From PBB1 sp043749095 (lineage in GTDB: Bacteria; Pseudomonadota; Gammaproteobacteria; Burkholderiales; Burkholderiaceae_C): a stretch of DNA of 18,088 nt. Positions 5,565-14,067 of the stretch are shown here, piece by piece. The position numbers were made by a program, and so were the translations under genes. The notes under the pieces were generated by a model that searched no databases, was not told the DNA's origin, and saw nothing but the letters and a program-made list of their open reading frames with translations. The DNA lies in assembly GCA_043749095.1 (NCBI GenBank), contig JAYVEB010000044.1, forward strand, positions 1-18,088. The letters run 5' to 3'. How positions within the stretch are numbered: the stretch's first letter is position 1; each line of letters starts with the position of its first letter.

Positions 5565-7298
5565 TCACCTGGGCAGGAAGGCCAGCCAGAACACCAGCAG
5601 CACATTCAGCAGCAGCGACAGCAGCGCGACGACCTTCCACAGCGTGGCCGCATCGCGCGCCAGCAGCGGCGTCGCACCCGGTGCGGGAAGCGCACGCGAG
5701 GCGCCGCGTTCCAGCGCCAGCAGCAGTTCCTCGGCCGTCTCGAAGCGCTGCTTCGCATGGCGTGCCACCGCTTTCATCAGCAGGTGGTCCAGCCACATCG
5801 GCACATCGGTGCGCAGCCGCGACGGGGCCGGTGGTTCACGCCGGAAACGGCCAATCTGATAGGGCTCGACCTTGCCGTAGGGCAGACGACCGGTCAGCCA
5901 CAGGTACAGCGTGACACCCAGCGCGTAGACATCCCCGGCCGCATCAGCCGAGGCGCCTTCCCACTGCTCGGGGTTCATGAAGCTGGGTGTGCCGGCATGC
6001 AGTTCGCGCGCCGCGCTGCTTTCCTGGCCGGACAGGGCGACGCCCAGGTCGAGGATGCGCCACTGGCCGTCATCGCCGAGGTGCACGTTGCCAGGCTTCA
6101 GGTCGCGGTGCACCACGCCTTGCCGGTGCAGACGGCCGAGCGCACGCGCGATCTGCGTGCCGGCGTCGATCACCTCGGCGATCGCCGGGTGGTGTTTCTT
6201 CGCGAGCATCTGCTCCAGCGTCTGGCCGCTGTGCCAGTCGAACACGGTGTACAGCGCGGTCGCGTCGTGCACTTCGCGGCCGCGCACCAGGCCGACCGCG
6301 TCGCGCTCGGTGACGCGCATTGCCAGCCACGATTCATGGGCCAGCAGCGCACGTTCCTGCAGGTCGGTGGCGCGCGATTCGTGCAGCGTCTTCAGCGCCA
6401 CCAGCTCGTCGTTGTGCGGATCGCGCGCCTGGTACAGCCGATGCACGCCGGTGTCGGCCACCACCGCGGTGATGGTGTAGCCATCGATCACGTCGCCGAC
6501 GCGGCAGCGGCCCAGCGCAGGCAGCGCGCGGGTGCGGGTTATCTCATCGATCAGGCGGCCCGAATCGAGCCCGATCACCCGCACGATCAGCGCTGTGGCG
6601 TTGTCGCGGCTGCCGGCGGCCAGCGCCGCTTCGATCAGCGCCACGCAGGCCTGCTGTGCGGTGCCGCTGCGCGCGAGTTCAGCCAGCTTGCGCGGCTTCA
6701 GCACACCGTGGATGCCGTCGGTGGTCAGCAGGTAGGTGTCGCCCGGCAGCACCTCGCCTTGCAGGTAGTCGATGCGCATGCTGTCGTCGAGCCCGACTGC
6801 GCGCGTCAACCGGCTGCGCAGGTCGGGGTGCGGGTAGGCGTGGTCCTGCGTCAGCAGTTGCAGCTCGCCGCCGCTCAGGCGCCACAGACGGGTGTCGCCG
6901 ACATGCGCGACGGTGTAGCTCTGGCCCTGGAGCACGAGTGCGGTCAACGTCGTCAGCGCCGCCGCGCTGGCGGACTCATCGCCGCTGACGGCGCCGTCCT
7001 GGCTCTGGCGCTGCCGGTTCTGCGACACCAGCCAGGCGTTCTGCGCGCCGATCAGGCGGTCGAGTGCGGTGGTCGTGTCCCATGTCGCCGGCGTCGCGAA
7101 GAAGTCGGCGATCAGCCCCATCACGCTGGTCTGCGCGGCTTCCTTGCCGCGGCCGCCGCTGGACACGCCATCGGCGATCGCGGCGATCAATCCACGGCTG
7201 GCTTCATGCGCATCGGCGCGCTGGGAACCGACGAAATCCTCGTTGATCTCGCGAGGGCCGCGCTGACTGGCGTGCCCGATCTCGACCTCGAAGCTCAT
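5565..7298 (-). CDS. Bifunctional PP2C phosphatase / Ser-Thr protein kinase, membrane-anchored
   Basis: This encodes 577 residues. Residues 1-240 are a PP2C-type phosphatase with metal-binding motifs INEDF (18-22), ADGVSSGG (42-49), VGDTRLW (133-139), TTDGIHG (192-198) and SRDNAT (230-235). Residues 268-530 are a Hanks-type kinase with the lysine in VALKT (K303), HRDLKPGN (397-404), DLG (417-419) in place of DFG, and NPE (442-444) in place of APE. The glycine-rich loop is weak (VVADTGVHRLYQA). A single membrane helix near 552-574 ends the protein, so both enzymes should face the cytoplasm. A similar gene, PA1782, lies between transporter and nirB in the Pseudomonas aeruginosa nas cluster, which suggests a conserved but unexplained role in nitrate assimilation. 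Here the gene is inverted: convergent with the transporter (59 bases) and divergent from nirB (87 bases). The start at 7298 is chosen because MSFEVEIGHASQRGPREINED is a normal PP2C N-terminus. Confidence 0.9.
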   Translation of the reverse strand: MSFEVEIGHASQRGPREINEDFVGSQRADAHEASRGLIAAIADGVSSGGRGKEAAQTSVMGLIADFFATPATWDTTTALDRLIGAQNAWLVSQNRQRQSQDGAVSGDESASAAALTTLTALVLQGQSYTVAHVGDTRLWRLSGGELQLLTQDHAYPHPDLRSRLTRAVGLDDSMRIDYLQGEVLPGDTYLLTTDGIHGVLKPRKLAELARSGTAQQACVALIEAALAAGSRDNATALIVRVIGLDSGRLIDEITRTRALPALGRCRVGDVIDGYTITAVVADTGVHRLYQARDPHNDELVALKTLHESRATDLQERALLAHESWLAMRVTERDAVGLVRGREVHDATALYTVFDWHSGQTLEQMLAKKHHPAIAEVIDAGTQIARALGRLHRQGVVHRDLKPGNVHLGDDGQWRILDLGVALSGQESSAARELHAGTPSFMNPEQWEGASADAAGDVYALGVTLYLWLTGRLPYGKVEPYQIGRFRREPPAPSRLRTDVPMWLDHLLMKAVARHAKQRFETAEELLLALERGASRALPAPGATPLLARDAATLWKVVALLSLLLNVLLVFWLAFLPR

Positions 7299-7356
7299 GC
7301 TGCGATTGTCACCGAGCGCCATCGCGTGACAGGGCATTCCATTTTTCAGACTGAAC

Positions 7357-7379
7357 GCGGGACGACCCGCCTGGAGGCG
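7357..7379 (+). promoter_or_regulatory. Mutually exclusive hairpins over the nirB ribosome site
   Basis: GCGGG (7357-7361) pairs with CCCGC (7366-7370) around ACGA. CGCC (7368-7371) pairs with GGCG (7376-7379) around TGGA, which would bury the nirB Shine-Dalgarno GGAGG (7373-7377). The two folds share bases 7368-7370, so only one can form. If the first is read with a four-pair stem, its loop GACGAC resembles the GACGAG loop of the transporter leader. No convincing sigma-54 or sigma-70 promoter is visible in 7299-7385. Confidence 0.3.
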
Positions 7380-7385
7380 TAAGCG

Positions 7386-9890
7386 ATGAAGAAGATGAAA
7401 CTCGTGATGGTCGGCAACGGCATGGCCGGCGTGCGCACGCTGGAAGAACTGCTGAAGATCGCGCCTGAGCTCTACGACATCACCGTGTTCGGCGCCGAGC
7501 CGCACCCGAACTACAACCGCATCCTGCTGAGCCCGGTGTTGGCCGGTGAGCAGACGATCGACGAGATCATCCTCAACCCGCTGGACTGGTACAGCGACAA
7601 CCACATCACGCTGCACACCGGCAAGAAGGTGGTGCACATCGACCGCAAGAAGCGCATCGTGCGCGCTGTGGGTGCCGATGGCGCCGAGATCGAGGCCGAG
7701 TACGACCGCCTGCTGATGGCCACCGGCTCCAACCCCTTCATGCTGCCGGTGCCGGGCAAGGACCTCGAGGGCGTGATCGGCTACCGCGACATCGCCGACA
7801 CCAACGCGATGATCGACGCAGCGACCAAGTACAAGCACGCGGTGGTCATCGGCGGCGGGCTGCTCGGCCTGGAAGCGGCCAACGGGCTGATGCTGCGCGG
7901 CATGCAGGTCAGCGTGGTGCACCTGATGCCGTGGCTGATGGAGCGCCAGCTCGACGATGTGGCCGGCAAGCTGCTGCAGAAGTCGCTCGAAGACCGCGGC
8001 CTGACGTTTCTGATGGGCACGCAGACGCAGGCGCTGATCGGCGACAAGGACGAGGGCAAGGCGGGTCGCGCCGACGGGGAGGCCACGACCCGGAGTCGTG
8101 TCCGGGCCGTGCAGTTCAATGACGGCCGCGAGATCCCGGCCGACCTGGTGGTGATGGCCGCGGGCATTCGGCCCAACACCGAGCTGGCGATCCAGACCGG
8201 CCTGTACTGCGGCGACAACAACCGCAGCGGCCTGGTCGTCAACGACACGATGCAGACCATCACCGACCCGCGCATCTATGCCGTCGGCGAATGTGCGGCG
8301 CACCGCGGCATGGTGTACGGGCTGGTCGCGCCGCTGTTCGAGCAGGGCAAGGTCTGCGCGACGCACCTGGCGCAGTTCGGCATCGGCCGCTACCTGGGCT
8401 CGCAGACCTCGACCAAGCTGAAGGTCACTGGCATCGATCTGTTTTCGGCCGGCAACTTCACCGGTGGTGCCGATTGCGAAGAGATCGTGATGTCGGACCC
8501 GTACGCCGGCGTCTACAAGAAGCTGGTGATCCGGGGCGACAAGCTGATCGGTGCCTGCCTGTACGGCGACACGGTGGACGGCTCGTGGTACTTCAAGCTG
8601 CTGCGTGAAGGCCGCAAGATTTCCGACATCCGCGACAAGCTGATGTTCGGCGAATCGAACATCGGCGACGCCGGCCACCAGGGCCACAGCAAGGCCGCAG
8701 CGATGTCCGATGCCGACGAGGTGTGCGGCTGCAATGGCGTCACCAAAGGCACGATCTGCAAGTCCATCAAGGAGAAGGGCCTGTTCACCCTCGACGAGGT
8801 GCGCAAGCACACCAAGGCGAGTGCCAGCTGCGGCTCCTGCACTGGCCTTGTCGAGCAGTTGCTGATGTTCACCGCTGGCGGCGACTACTCGAAGGCGCCG
8901 ACCAAGAAGGCAATGTGCGGCTGCACCGACGCCAGCCACCAGGAAACGCGTGATGCGATCCGCAACGACAAGCTGCTGACCATTGCCAGCGTTCAGGAAC
9001 AGCTGGGCTGGCGCACGCCGAACGGCTGCGACAGCTGCCGCCCGGCGATCAACTACTACCTGATCAGCACCTGGCCGAAGCAGGCCAAGGACGACCCGCA
9101 AAGCCGCTTCATCAACGAGCGCAGCCACGCCAACATCCAGAAGGACGGCACCTACAGCGTGATCCCACGGATGTGGGGCGGCGAAACCACCGCCGACGAG
9201 TTGCGCCGCATCGCCGACGCGGTCGACAAGTACAAGATCCCGACGGTCAAGGTCACCGGTGGCCAACGCATCGACTTGCTGGGCGTGAAGAAGGAGGACC
9301 TGGTCAACGTCTGGAAGGACATCGGCATGCCGTCCGGCCACGCCTATGCGAAGGCGCTGCGCACGGTGAAGACCTGCGTCGGCAGCGAGTGGTGCCGCAT
9401 GGGCACGCAGGACAGCACGCAGATGGGCAAGGACCTGGAGCGGGCGATGTGGCGCATGTACGCACCGCACAAGGTCAAGTTCGCGGTGAGCGGCTGCCCG
9501 CGCAACTGCGCCGAGGCCGGCATCAAGGACGTCGGCGTGATCGGCGTGGACAGCGGCTGGGAGATGTACATCGCCGGCAACGGCGGCATCAAGACCGAGG
9601 TTGCGCACTTCTTCGTCAAGGTCAAGACGGCCGAGGAGGTGCTGGAGTACACCGGCGCGTTCTGCGAGCTGTACCGCCAGGAAGGCTGGTACCTCGAACG
9701 CACCGTGCATTACGTGAACCGGGTCGGCCTGGATCACGTGAAGAAAAAGATCCTCGACGACCATGAAGGCCGCAAGGCGCTGTGGGCTCAGTTGCAGGCC
9801 GCGCTCGACGGTGAGCCCGACCCGTGGTTCGAGTTCGACAAGGCCGCGGTCGATACGCGCCAGTTCGTTCCGGTGGAGGTGGTGGCATGA
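7386..9890 (+). CDS. nirB: Assimilatory NAD(P)H nitrite reductase, large subunit NirB
   Basis: This encodes 834 residues that reduce nitrite to ammonium with six electrons in the cytoplasm. In order: an FAD site (VGNGMAG, 9-15), an NAD(P)H site (VIGGGLLGLEAA, 154-165), a first BFD-like [2Fe-2S] module (C447, C449, C482, C485), a second one (C511, C513, C548, C551), then a sulfite/nitrite reductase half. The siroheme-[4Fe-4S] ligands are C664 and C670 (TCVGSEWC) and C704 and C708 (SGCPRNC). Length is normal. Residues about 216-240 form a charged Lys/Asp/Gly-rich linker within the oxidoreductase part. The start has a strong GGAGG eight bases upstream. The stop overlaps nirD as ATGA, so the two subunits are translationally coupled. 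All expected ligands are present, so the enzyme should be active. Confidence 0.95.
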   Translation: MKKMKLVMVGNGMAGVRTLEELLKIAPELYDITVFGAEPHPNYNRILLSPVLAGEQTIDEIILNPLDWYSDNHITLHTGKKVVHIDRKKRIVRAVGADGAEIEAEYDRLLMATGSNPFMLPVPGKDLEGVIGYRDIADTNAMIDAATKYKHAVVIGGGLLGLEAANGLMLRGMQVSVVHLMPWLMERQLDDVAGKLLQKSLEDRGLTFLMGTQTQALIGDKDEGKAGRADGEATTRSRVRAVQFNDGREIPADLVVMAAGIRPNTELAIQTGLYCGDNNRSGLVVNDTMQTITDPRIYAVGECAAHRGMVYGLVAPLFEQGKVCATHLAQFGIGRYLGSQTSTKLKVTGIDLFSAGNFTGGADCEEIVMSDPYAGVYKKLVIRGDKLIGACLYGDTVDGSWYFKLLREGRKISDIRDKLMFGESNIGDAGHQGHSKAAAMSDADEVCGCNGVTKGTICKSIKEKGLFTLDEVRKHTKASASCGSCTGLVEQLLMFTAGGDYSKAPTKKAMCGCTDASHQETRDAIRNDKLLTIASVQEQLGWRTPNGCDSCRPAINYYLISTWPKQAKDDPQSRFINERSHANIQKDGTYSVIPRMWGGETTADELRRIADAVDKYKIPTVKVTGGQRIDLLGVKKEDLVNVWKDIGMPSGHAYAKALRTVKTCVGSEWCRMGTQDSTQMGKDLERAMWRMYAPHKVKFAVSGCPRNCAEAGIKDVGVIGVDSGWEMYIAGNGGIKTEVAHFFVKVKTAEEVLEYTGAFCELYRQEGWYLERTVHYVNRVGLDHVKKKILDDHEGRKALWAQLQAALDGEPDPWFEFDKAAVDTRQFVPVEVVA

Positions 9891-10309
9891 GCGACTGGAA
9901 GCCGATCTGCCGCGTCGATGACATTCCGGTGCTGGGGGCGAGGAGGGTGGAGCGCCCGCGCGGCATCGCGGTGGCGATCTTCCGCAACACAGAAGACCAG
10001 GTCTTCGCACTGCTCGACCGCTGCCCGCACAAGGGCGGCCCGCTGAGCCAGGGCATCGTGTTCGGCACCAGCGTCGCCTGCCCGCTGCACAACTGGACCA
10101 TCGGCCTGGCCGACGGCTGTGCGCAAACGCCCGACGTCGGCTGCACCGTGCCGTTTGCCGTCAAGGTCGAGGCGGGGGAGGTCTTGCTGAACGCAGCCGA
10201 GCTGGCCTCGCTGGCGCTAGACCTTCAGCCGCCGCGGGCCGGCCCGGGGGCCTCCACCGGCGCGCTGGGTGGCACGACCTTCGAAGTGCAGACACCACAC
10301 AGCCCATGA
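9887..10309 (+). CDS. nirD: Nitrite reductase small subunit NirD, Rieske type
   Basis: This encodes 140 residues, the small partner of NirB. It keeps the full Rieske [2Fe-2S] ligand set, CPH (C46, H48) and CPLH (C65, H68), unlike some enterobacterial NirD proteins that have lost it. Residues after about 110 form a Pro/Gly/Ala-rich tail (PPRAGPGASTGALGG) that appears longer than the usual NirD of roughly 105-115 residues and may be disordered. The start ATG at 9887 overlaps the nirB stop as ATGA. The stop overlaps the nitrate reductase ATG at 10306 in the same way, so all three are read as one coupled unit. Confidence 0.92.
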   Translation: MSDWKPICRVDDIPVLGARRVERPRGIAVAIFRNTEDQVFALLDRCPHKGGPLSQGIVFGTSVACPLHNWTIGLADGCAQTPDVGCTVPFAVKVEAGEVLLNAAELASLALDLQPPRAGPGASTGALGGTTFEVQTPHSP

Positions 10310-13143
10310 CCCAGGAAACGCGCTCCACCTGCCCGTACTGCGGTGTGGGCTGCGGCGTGATCATCGAGAGCGACGGCCGGCAGATCACCGGCGTGCTGGG
10401 TGATCCCCAACACCCGGCGAACTTCGGCCGGCTGTGCACCAAGGGCAGCACGCTGCACCTGACGGCTGCGCAACCGGTGACGCTGCAGACCCGGCTGTTG
10501 CAACCGCAGATGCGTGCCGAGCGCGGTGGTATCCCGCAGCCTGTCAGTTGGGACCACGCGCTCGACCACCTGGCCGATCGCTTCGCTTCGGTCATCACCA
10601 CGCACGGCCCCGATGCGGTTGGCTTCTACCTGTCAGGCCAGCTGCTGACCGAGGACTACTACGTCTACAACAAGCTGGCCAAGGGCCTGATCGGCACCAA
10701 CCACGTCGACACCAATTCGCGGCTGTGCATGAGCAGCGCGGTGGCGGGCTACAAGGCGACGCTGGGCGCCGAGTCACCGCCAGCCTGCTACGACGACCTG
10801 AACCACGCCGACACGCTGTTCATCGCCGGCTCGAATGCCGCGTTCGCGCACCCGATCCTGTTCCGCCGCATCGAGGACGCCAAGCGGGCCCGCCCCGGGC
10901 TGCGCCTGATCGTCATCGACCCGCGCCGCACCGAAACCGCCGACGCGGCCGATCTGTTTCTGCAGATCCTGCCAGGCACCGACGTGGCGTTGTTCAACGG
11001 CATGCTGCACCTGATGCTGTGGGAAGGCCTGACCGACACGGCCCACATCGCAGCGCACACCCACGGTTTCGAGGCCTTGCGCAACCGAGTGCGCGACTAC
11101 GCACCGAAGGCAGTGGCGCAACTCTGCGGCATCGCCGAAGCCGACCTGGTGCAGGCCGCCCGCTGGTTTGCCGGACTGGACGGGGCCGACACCTCGCAGC
11201 GCCGCCCCACGCTGTCGCTGTACTGCCAGGGCCTGAACCAGAGCAGCAGCGGCACGGCGAAGAACGCGGCGCTGATCAACCTGCATCTGGCTTGCGGACA
11301 GATCGGCAAGGCCGGCGCAGGGCCGTTCTCGCTGACCGGGCAGCCCAACGCGATGGGTGGCCGCGAGGTCGGCGGGCTGGCCACGGCACTGAGCGCCCAC
11401 CGCGACCTGGCCAACCCCGAACACCGCGCCGAAGTGGCCCGGCTGTGGCAGGTCGACGAGGTGCCACAGGCGCCGGGCAAGAGCGCGGTCGAGATGTTCG
11501 AGGCCGCGGCCGACGGGCAGATCAAGGCGCTGTGGATCGCCTGCACGAACCCGGCACAGTCGATGCCCGACCAGGCCGCGGTGCGCGCTGCGCTGGAACG
11601 CTGCGAGCTGGTCGTCGTGCAGGAGGCCTATGCGACCACCGCCACCGCGCGCTACGCCGACGTGCTGCTGCCGGCCACCTCGTGGGGCGAGAAGGACGGC
11701 ACCGTCACCAACAGCGAGCGATGCATCAGCCGCGTGCGAGCGGCCGTTGATGCGCCGGGCGAGGCTCGCCACGACTGGCACATCGGTGTCGATTTCGCGC
11801 GCCGGCTTGAAAAGCGTCTGCACGCCGAGCCGAAAACCGCGGCCCGGCTGCGCCCGAGTGTCCCCACGCTGTTTCCGTACGACGATGCCCGCGCGGTGTG
11901 GAACGAGCACCGCGAATCGACCCGTGGACGCGACCTGGACATCACCGGGCTGGACTACGCCCGGCTGGAGCAGTCGCCCGCGCAATGGCCGTTTCCCGAA
12001 GGCGCCAGCGCCGGGCGGGTGCGACTCTACGAAGACGGCCACTACGCCACAGCCGATGGCAAGGCTCGCTTCGTCGACACGGCGTATGAGCCGGTGGCCG
12101 AGGAGCGCGACGCCCGCTATCCCTACGCACTGAACACCGGCCGCCTGCGCGACCAGTGGCACGGCATGAGCCGCACCGGCACGCTGGGGCGGCTGTTCGG
12201 CCACGAGCCGGAACCCGGTGTGGACATGCACCCACAGGACATGCTGCGTCTGGGGTTGGTGGCCGGCGACCTGGTGCAGCTGAGTTCGCGCCGCGGCGAG
12301 GTCATCCTGCCGGCGCGTGCCAGCCCGCAGGTGTCGCCGATGCAGTGCTTCATCGCGATGCACTGGGGCGACGAATACATCTGGGGTGCCAACCCCAAAG
12401 GCCAGCGGGCGGCGGGCGTCAATGCGCTGACCTCGCCGGCCTACTGCCCGCAATCGAAGCAGCCGGAGCTGAAGCACGCAGCGGTCAAGATCACGAAGAT
12501 GGACCTGCCGTGGCGGCTGCTGGCGCTGGCCTGGCTGCCCGAGGGCGAGGTGCTGACCCTGAAGCAGAAGCTGAGCGCGCTGGTCGAGCGCCTGGGCAGC
12601 GCGCTGCCGTTCGCACTGTGCGTGCCGTTCGGCCGCGAACGCACCGGGCTGCTGTTGCGTGCAGCGGCACCGGCGCCGCCGCCGCAGGCCTGGTTGGAAG
12701 CACTCGAAAGCTTGCTGGGACTCGGCCAGGCCGGCGTGCTGCATTACGCCGATGGCAAGCGCGGACAGCGGCGCAGCATGCGGCTGGTCACGCAAGCCGA
12801 TGGCAGCCAGCGCCTCGATGCCCTGCTGCTGGGCGGGGACATCAGCGCCGAGGCCTGGGTCAAGACCGTGTTGCAAGACGAATTGCCGGCACAGGCCTAC
12901 GGACGGTTGCTGCTGTCGCCGGGGGCGACGCCGCCGGTCGCCGTTGCTGCGCGGGGCAAGCAGGTGTGCAGCTGCTTCGACGTCAGCGAGCCGCGGATCG
13001 TCGACTTGCTGAAAGCCTGCAATGGCGGCGAGGACGTGCGCTTGTCGCAATTGCAGCAACGGCTGAAGTGCGGTACGCAGTGCGGCTCCTGCGTGCCCGA
13101 ATTGAAGCGGCTGGTGCGCGCCACCGCCGCCCAGCCGGCATGA
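10306..13143 (+). CDS. nasC: Assimilatory nitrate reductase, Mo-bisMGD catalytic subunit with C-terminal BFD [2Fe-2S] domain
   Basis: This encodes 945 residues of a cytoplasmic molybdoenzyme reducing nitrate to nitrite. The N-terminal [4Fe-4S] ligands are C9, C12, C16 and C44 (CPYCGVGC and LCTKG). The Mo ligand is probably C141 in TNSRLCMSS. Typical DMSO-reductase-family text follows (LFIAGSNAAFAHP, GQPNAMGGREVGGLA, LPATSWGEKDGTVTNSER) and a C-terminal MGD-binding domain begins near NTGRLRDQWH. The last 58 residues form a BFD-like [2Fe-2S] module (C888, C890, C926, C929), as in Klebsiella NasA. No separate NADH-oxidising electron-transfer subunit is encoded beside it in this window, so its electron donor is open. 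The symbol follows Pseudomonas usage (nasC); the same protein is nasA in Klebsiella. It is joined to nirD by an ATGA overlap. Confidence 0.93.
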   Translation: MTQETRSTCPYCGVGCGVIIESDGRQITGVLGDPQHPANFGRLCTKGSTLHLTAAQPVTLQTRLLQPQMRAERGGIPQPVSWDHALDHLADRFASVITTHGPDAVGFYLSGQLLTEDYYVYNKLAKGLIGTNHVDTNSRLCMSSAVAGYKATLGAESPPACYDDLNHADTLFIAGSNAAFAHPILFRRIEDAKRARPGLRLIVIDPRRTETADAADLFLQILPGTDVALFNGMLHLMLWEGLTDTAHIAAHTHGFEALRNRVRDYAPKAVAQLCGIAEADLVQAARWFAGLDGADTSQRRPTLSLYCQGLNQSSSGTAKNAALINLHLACGQIGKAGAGPFSLTGQPNAMGGREVGGLATALSAHRDLANPEHRAEVARLWQVDEVPQAPGKSAVEMFEAAADGQIKALWIACTNPAQSMPDQAAVRAALERCELVVVQEAYATTATARYADVLLPATSWGEKDGTVTNSERCISRVRAAVDAPGEARHDWHIGVDFARRLEKRLHAEPKTAARLRPSVPTLFPYDDARAVWNEHRESTRGRDLDITGLDYARLEQSPAQWPFPEGASAGRVRLYEDGHYATADGKARFVDTAYEPVAEERDARYPYALNTGRLRDQWHGMSRTGTLGRLFGHEPEPGVDMHPQDMLRLGLVAGDLVQLSSRRGEVILPARASPQVSPMQCFIAMHWGDEYIWGANPKGQRAAGVNALTSPAYCPQSKQPELKHAAVKITKMDLPWRLLALAWLPEGEVLTLKQKLSALVERLGSALPFALCVPFGRERTGLLLRAAAPAPPPQAWLEALESLLGLGQAGVLHYADGKRGQRRSMRLVTQADGSQRLDALLLGGDISAEAWVKTVLQDELPAQAYGRLLLSPGATPPVAVAARGKQVCSCFDVSEPRIVDLLKACNGGEDVRLSQLQQRLKCGTQCGSCVPELKRLVRATAAQPA

Positions 13144-13171
13144 ACCCATACACATCAAGGACATCATCCCG

Positions 13172-13963
13172 ATGAACCCGATCCCTTTTGCCAGCGCCTC
13201 TTGCGGCGGCACCGTGATGCTGGTCGGCGCCGGCCCGGGCGACCCGGAACTGCTGACGCTGAAGGCGGTGCGCGCGATCCGCCGTGCGACGGTGCTGCTG
13301 GTCGATGACCTGGTCGGCGATGGCGTGCTGCGTTATGCACGCCGCTCGACGCGCATCGTTCACGTCGGCAAGCGGGGTGGCTGCCAGAGCACGCCGCAGG
13401 CCTTCATCCAGCAGCTGATGCTGCGCGAGGCGCAGGCCGGCGAACGGGTGGTGCGACTGAAGGGCGGCGACCCGTTCGTCTTCGGGCGCGGCGGTGAGGA
13501 AGCTGAATATTTGCGTGCGCATGGCGTGGCGGTCGAGGTCGTCAACGGCATCACCTCGGGCCTGGCCGCTGCGACCGCCTTGCAGGTGCCGCTAACGCAC
13601 CGCGAGCACGCGCACGGCGTGATCCTGGTCACCGGCCATGCGAAGAAGGGCGAGGCGGGGCTGCACTGGCCGACGCTGGCCGCCGCGGTCGCCCAGGGGC
13701 TGACGCTGGTGATCTACATGAGCGTGGCCACCGCTGCCGAGGTGCAGGCCGGGCTGCTGCCCGCGCTGTCTGCGGGCACGCCGGTGGCGGTGGTGCAGCA
13801 CGCCAGCCTGCCGCAACAGCGCCATGCTGTCGGGGTGCTCGGCGGTCTGGTGGCGCTGATCGCGCAGCACGGCCTGGGCAGCCCGGCCATCATCCTGATC
13901 GGCGATGTGTTGAGTGGTCTGCAGCAGGTGGCCGGCGCCGACGCCCAGGCGCGCGCGGCCTGA
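13172..13963 (+). CDS. cobA: Uroporphyrinogen-III C-methyltransferase (SUMT)
   Basis: This encodes 263 residues that methylate uroporphyrinogen III twice with S-adenosylmethionine to give precorrin-2, the precursor of siroheme and cobalamin. Family motifs are VMLVGAGPGDPELLTLKA (about 15-32), the VVRLKGGDPFVFGRGGEE loop (about 90-107) and GITSGLAAA. It is the single-domain type, not the CysG fusion. It follows the nitrate reductase by 28 bases with an AAGGA ribosome site at 13157-13161, so it is probably the last gene of the operon. Its job here is to supply siroheme for NirB. The final oxidation and iron-insertion steps must be encoded elsewhere. Some annotations would call it sumT. Confidence 0.93.
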   Translation: MNPIPFASASCGGTVMLVGAGPGDPELLTLKAVRAIRRATVLLVDDLVGDGVLRYARRSTRIVHVGKRGGCQSTPQAFIQQLMLREAQAGERVVRLKGGDPFVFGRGGEEAEYLRAHGVAVEVVNGITSGLAAATALQVPLTHREHAHGVILVTGHAKKGEAGLHWPTLAAAVAQGLTLVIYMSVATAAEVQAGLLPALSAGTPVAVVQHASLPQQRHAVGVLGGLVALIAQHGLGSPAIILIGDVLSGLQQVAGADAQARAA

Positions 13964-13969
13964 GCGCCA

Positions 13970-13993
13970 TGCGCAGCAGCGCGCTGCTGCGCA
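13970..13993 (+). terminator. Perfect 24-base palindrome after the nas operon
   Basis: TGCGCAGCAGCG (13970-13981) is followed directly by its exact complement CGCTGCTGCGCA (13982-13993), seven bases after the SUMT stop codon. In RNA it would form a very stable hairpin. It is followed by AAAGCC rather than a T-run, so it may protect the 3' end or act with Rho rather than be a classical terminator. Confidence 0.45.
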
Positions 13994-14067
13994 AAGCCGC
14001 ACGACTTCAGCCTGTGACGGCACCCTGAAAAGCGTCCGGAATCGCCTTCTGCCGTTAGGCTCGCCGA

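Noticed and set aside
7306..7354. TTGTCA or GTGACA as a -35 box for nirB
   Set aside because: No acceptable -10 box occurs at 16-18 bases from either.
4314..7382. Plus-strand frame of about 1020 codons overlapping transporter and kinase genes
   Set aside because: Its translation is low-complexity Arg/Gln/Ala text without motifs, shifted against two clear genes.
5565..10010. Stop-free minus-strand frame of about 1480 codons running through nirB and nirD into the kinase gene
   Set aside because: Only the part from 7298 down has protein family motifs. The rest is antisense to nirB, whose ligands and domains are complete; long open antisense frames are expected at this GC content.
10774..13212. 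Minus-strand frame of about 810 codons opposite the nitrate reductase
   Set aside because: Antisense shadow of a complete molybdoenzyme; no recognisable domain.
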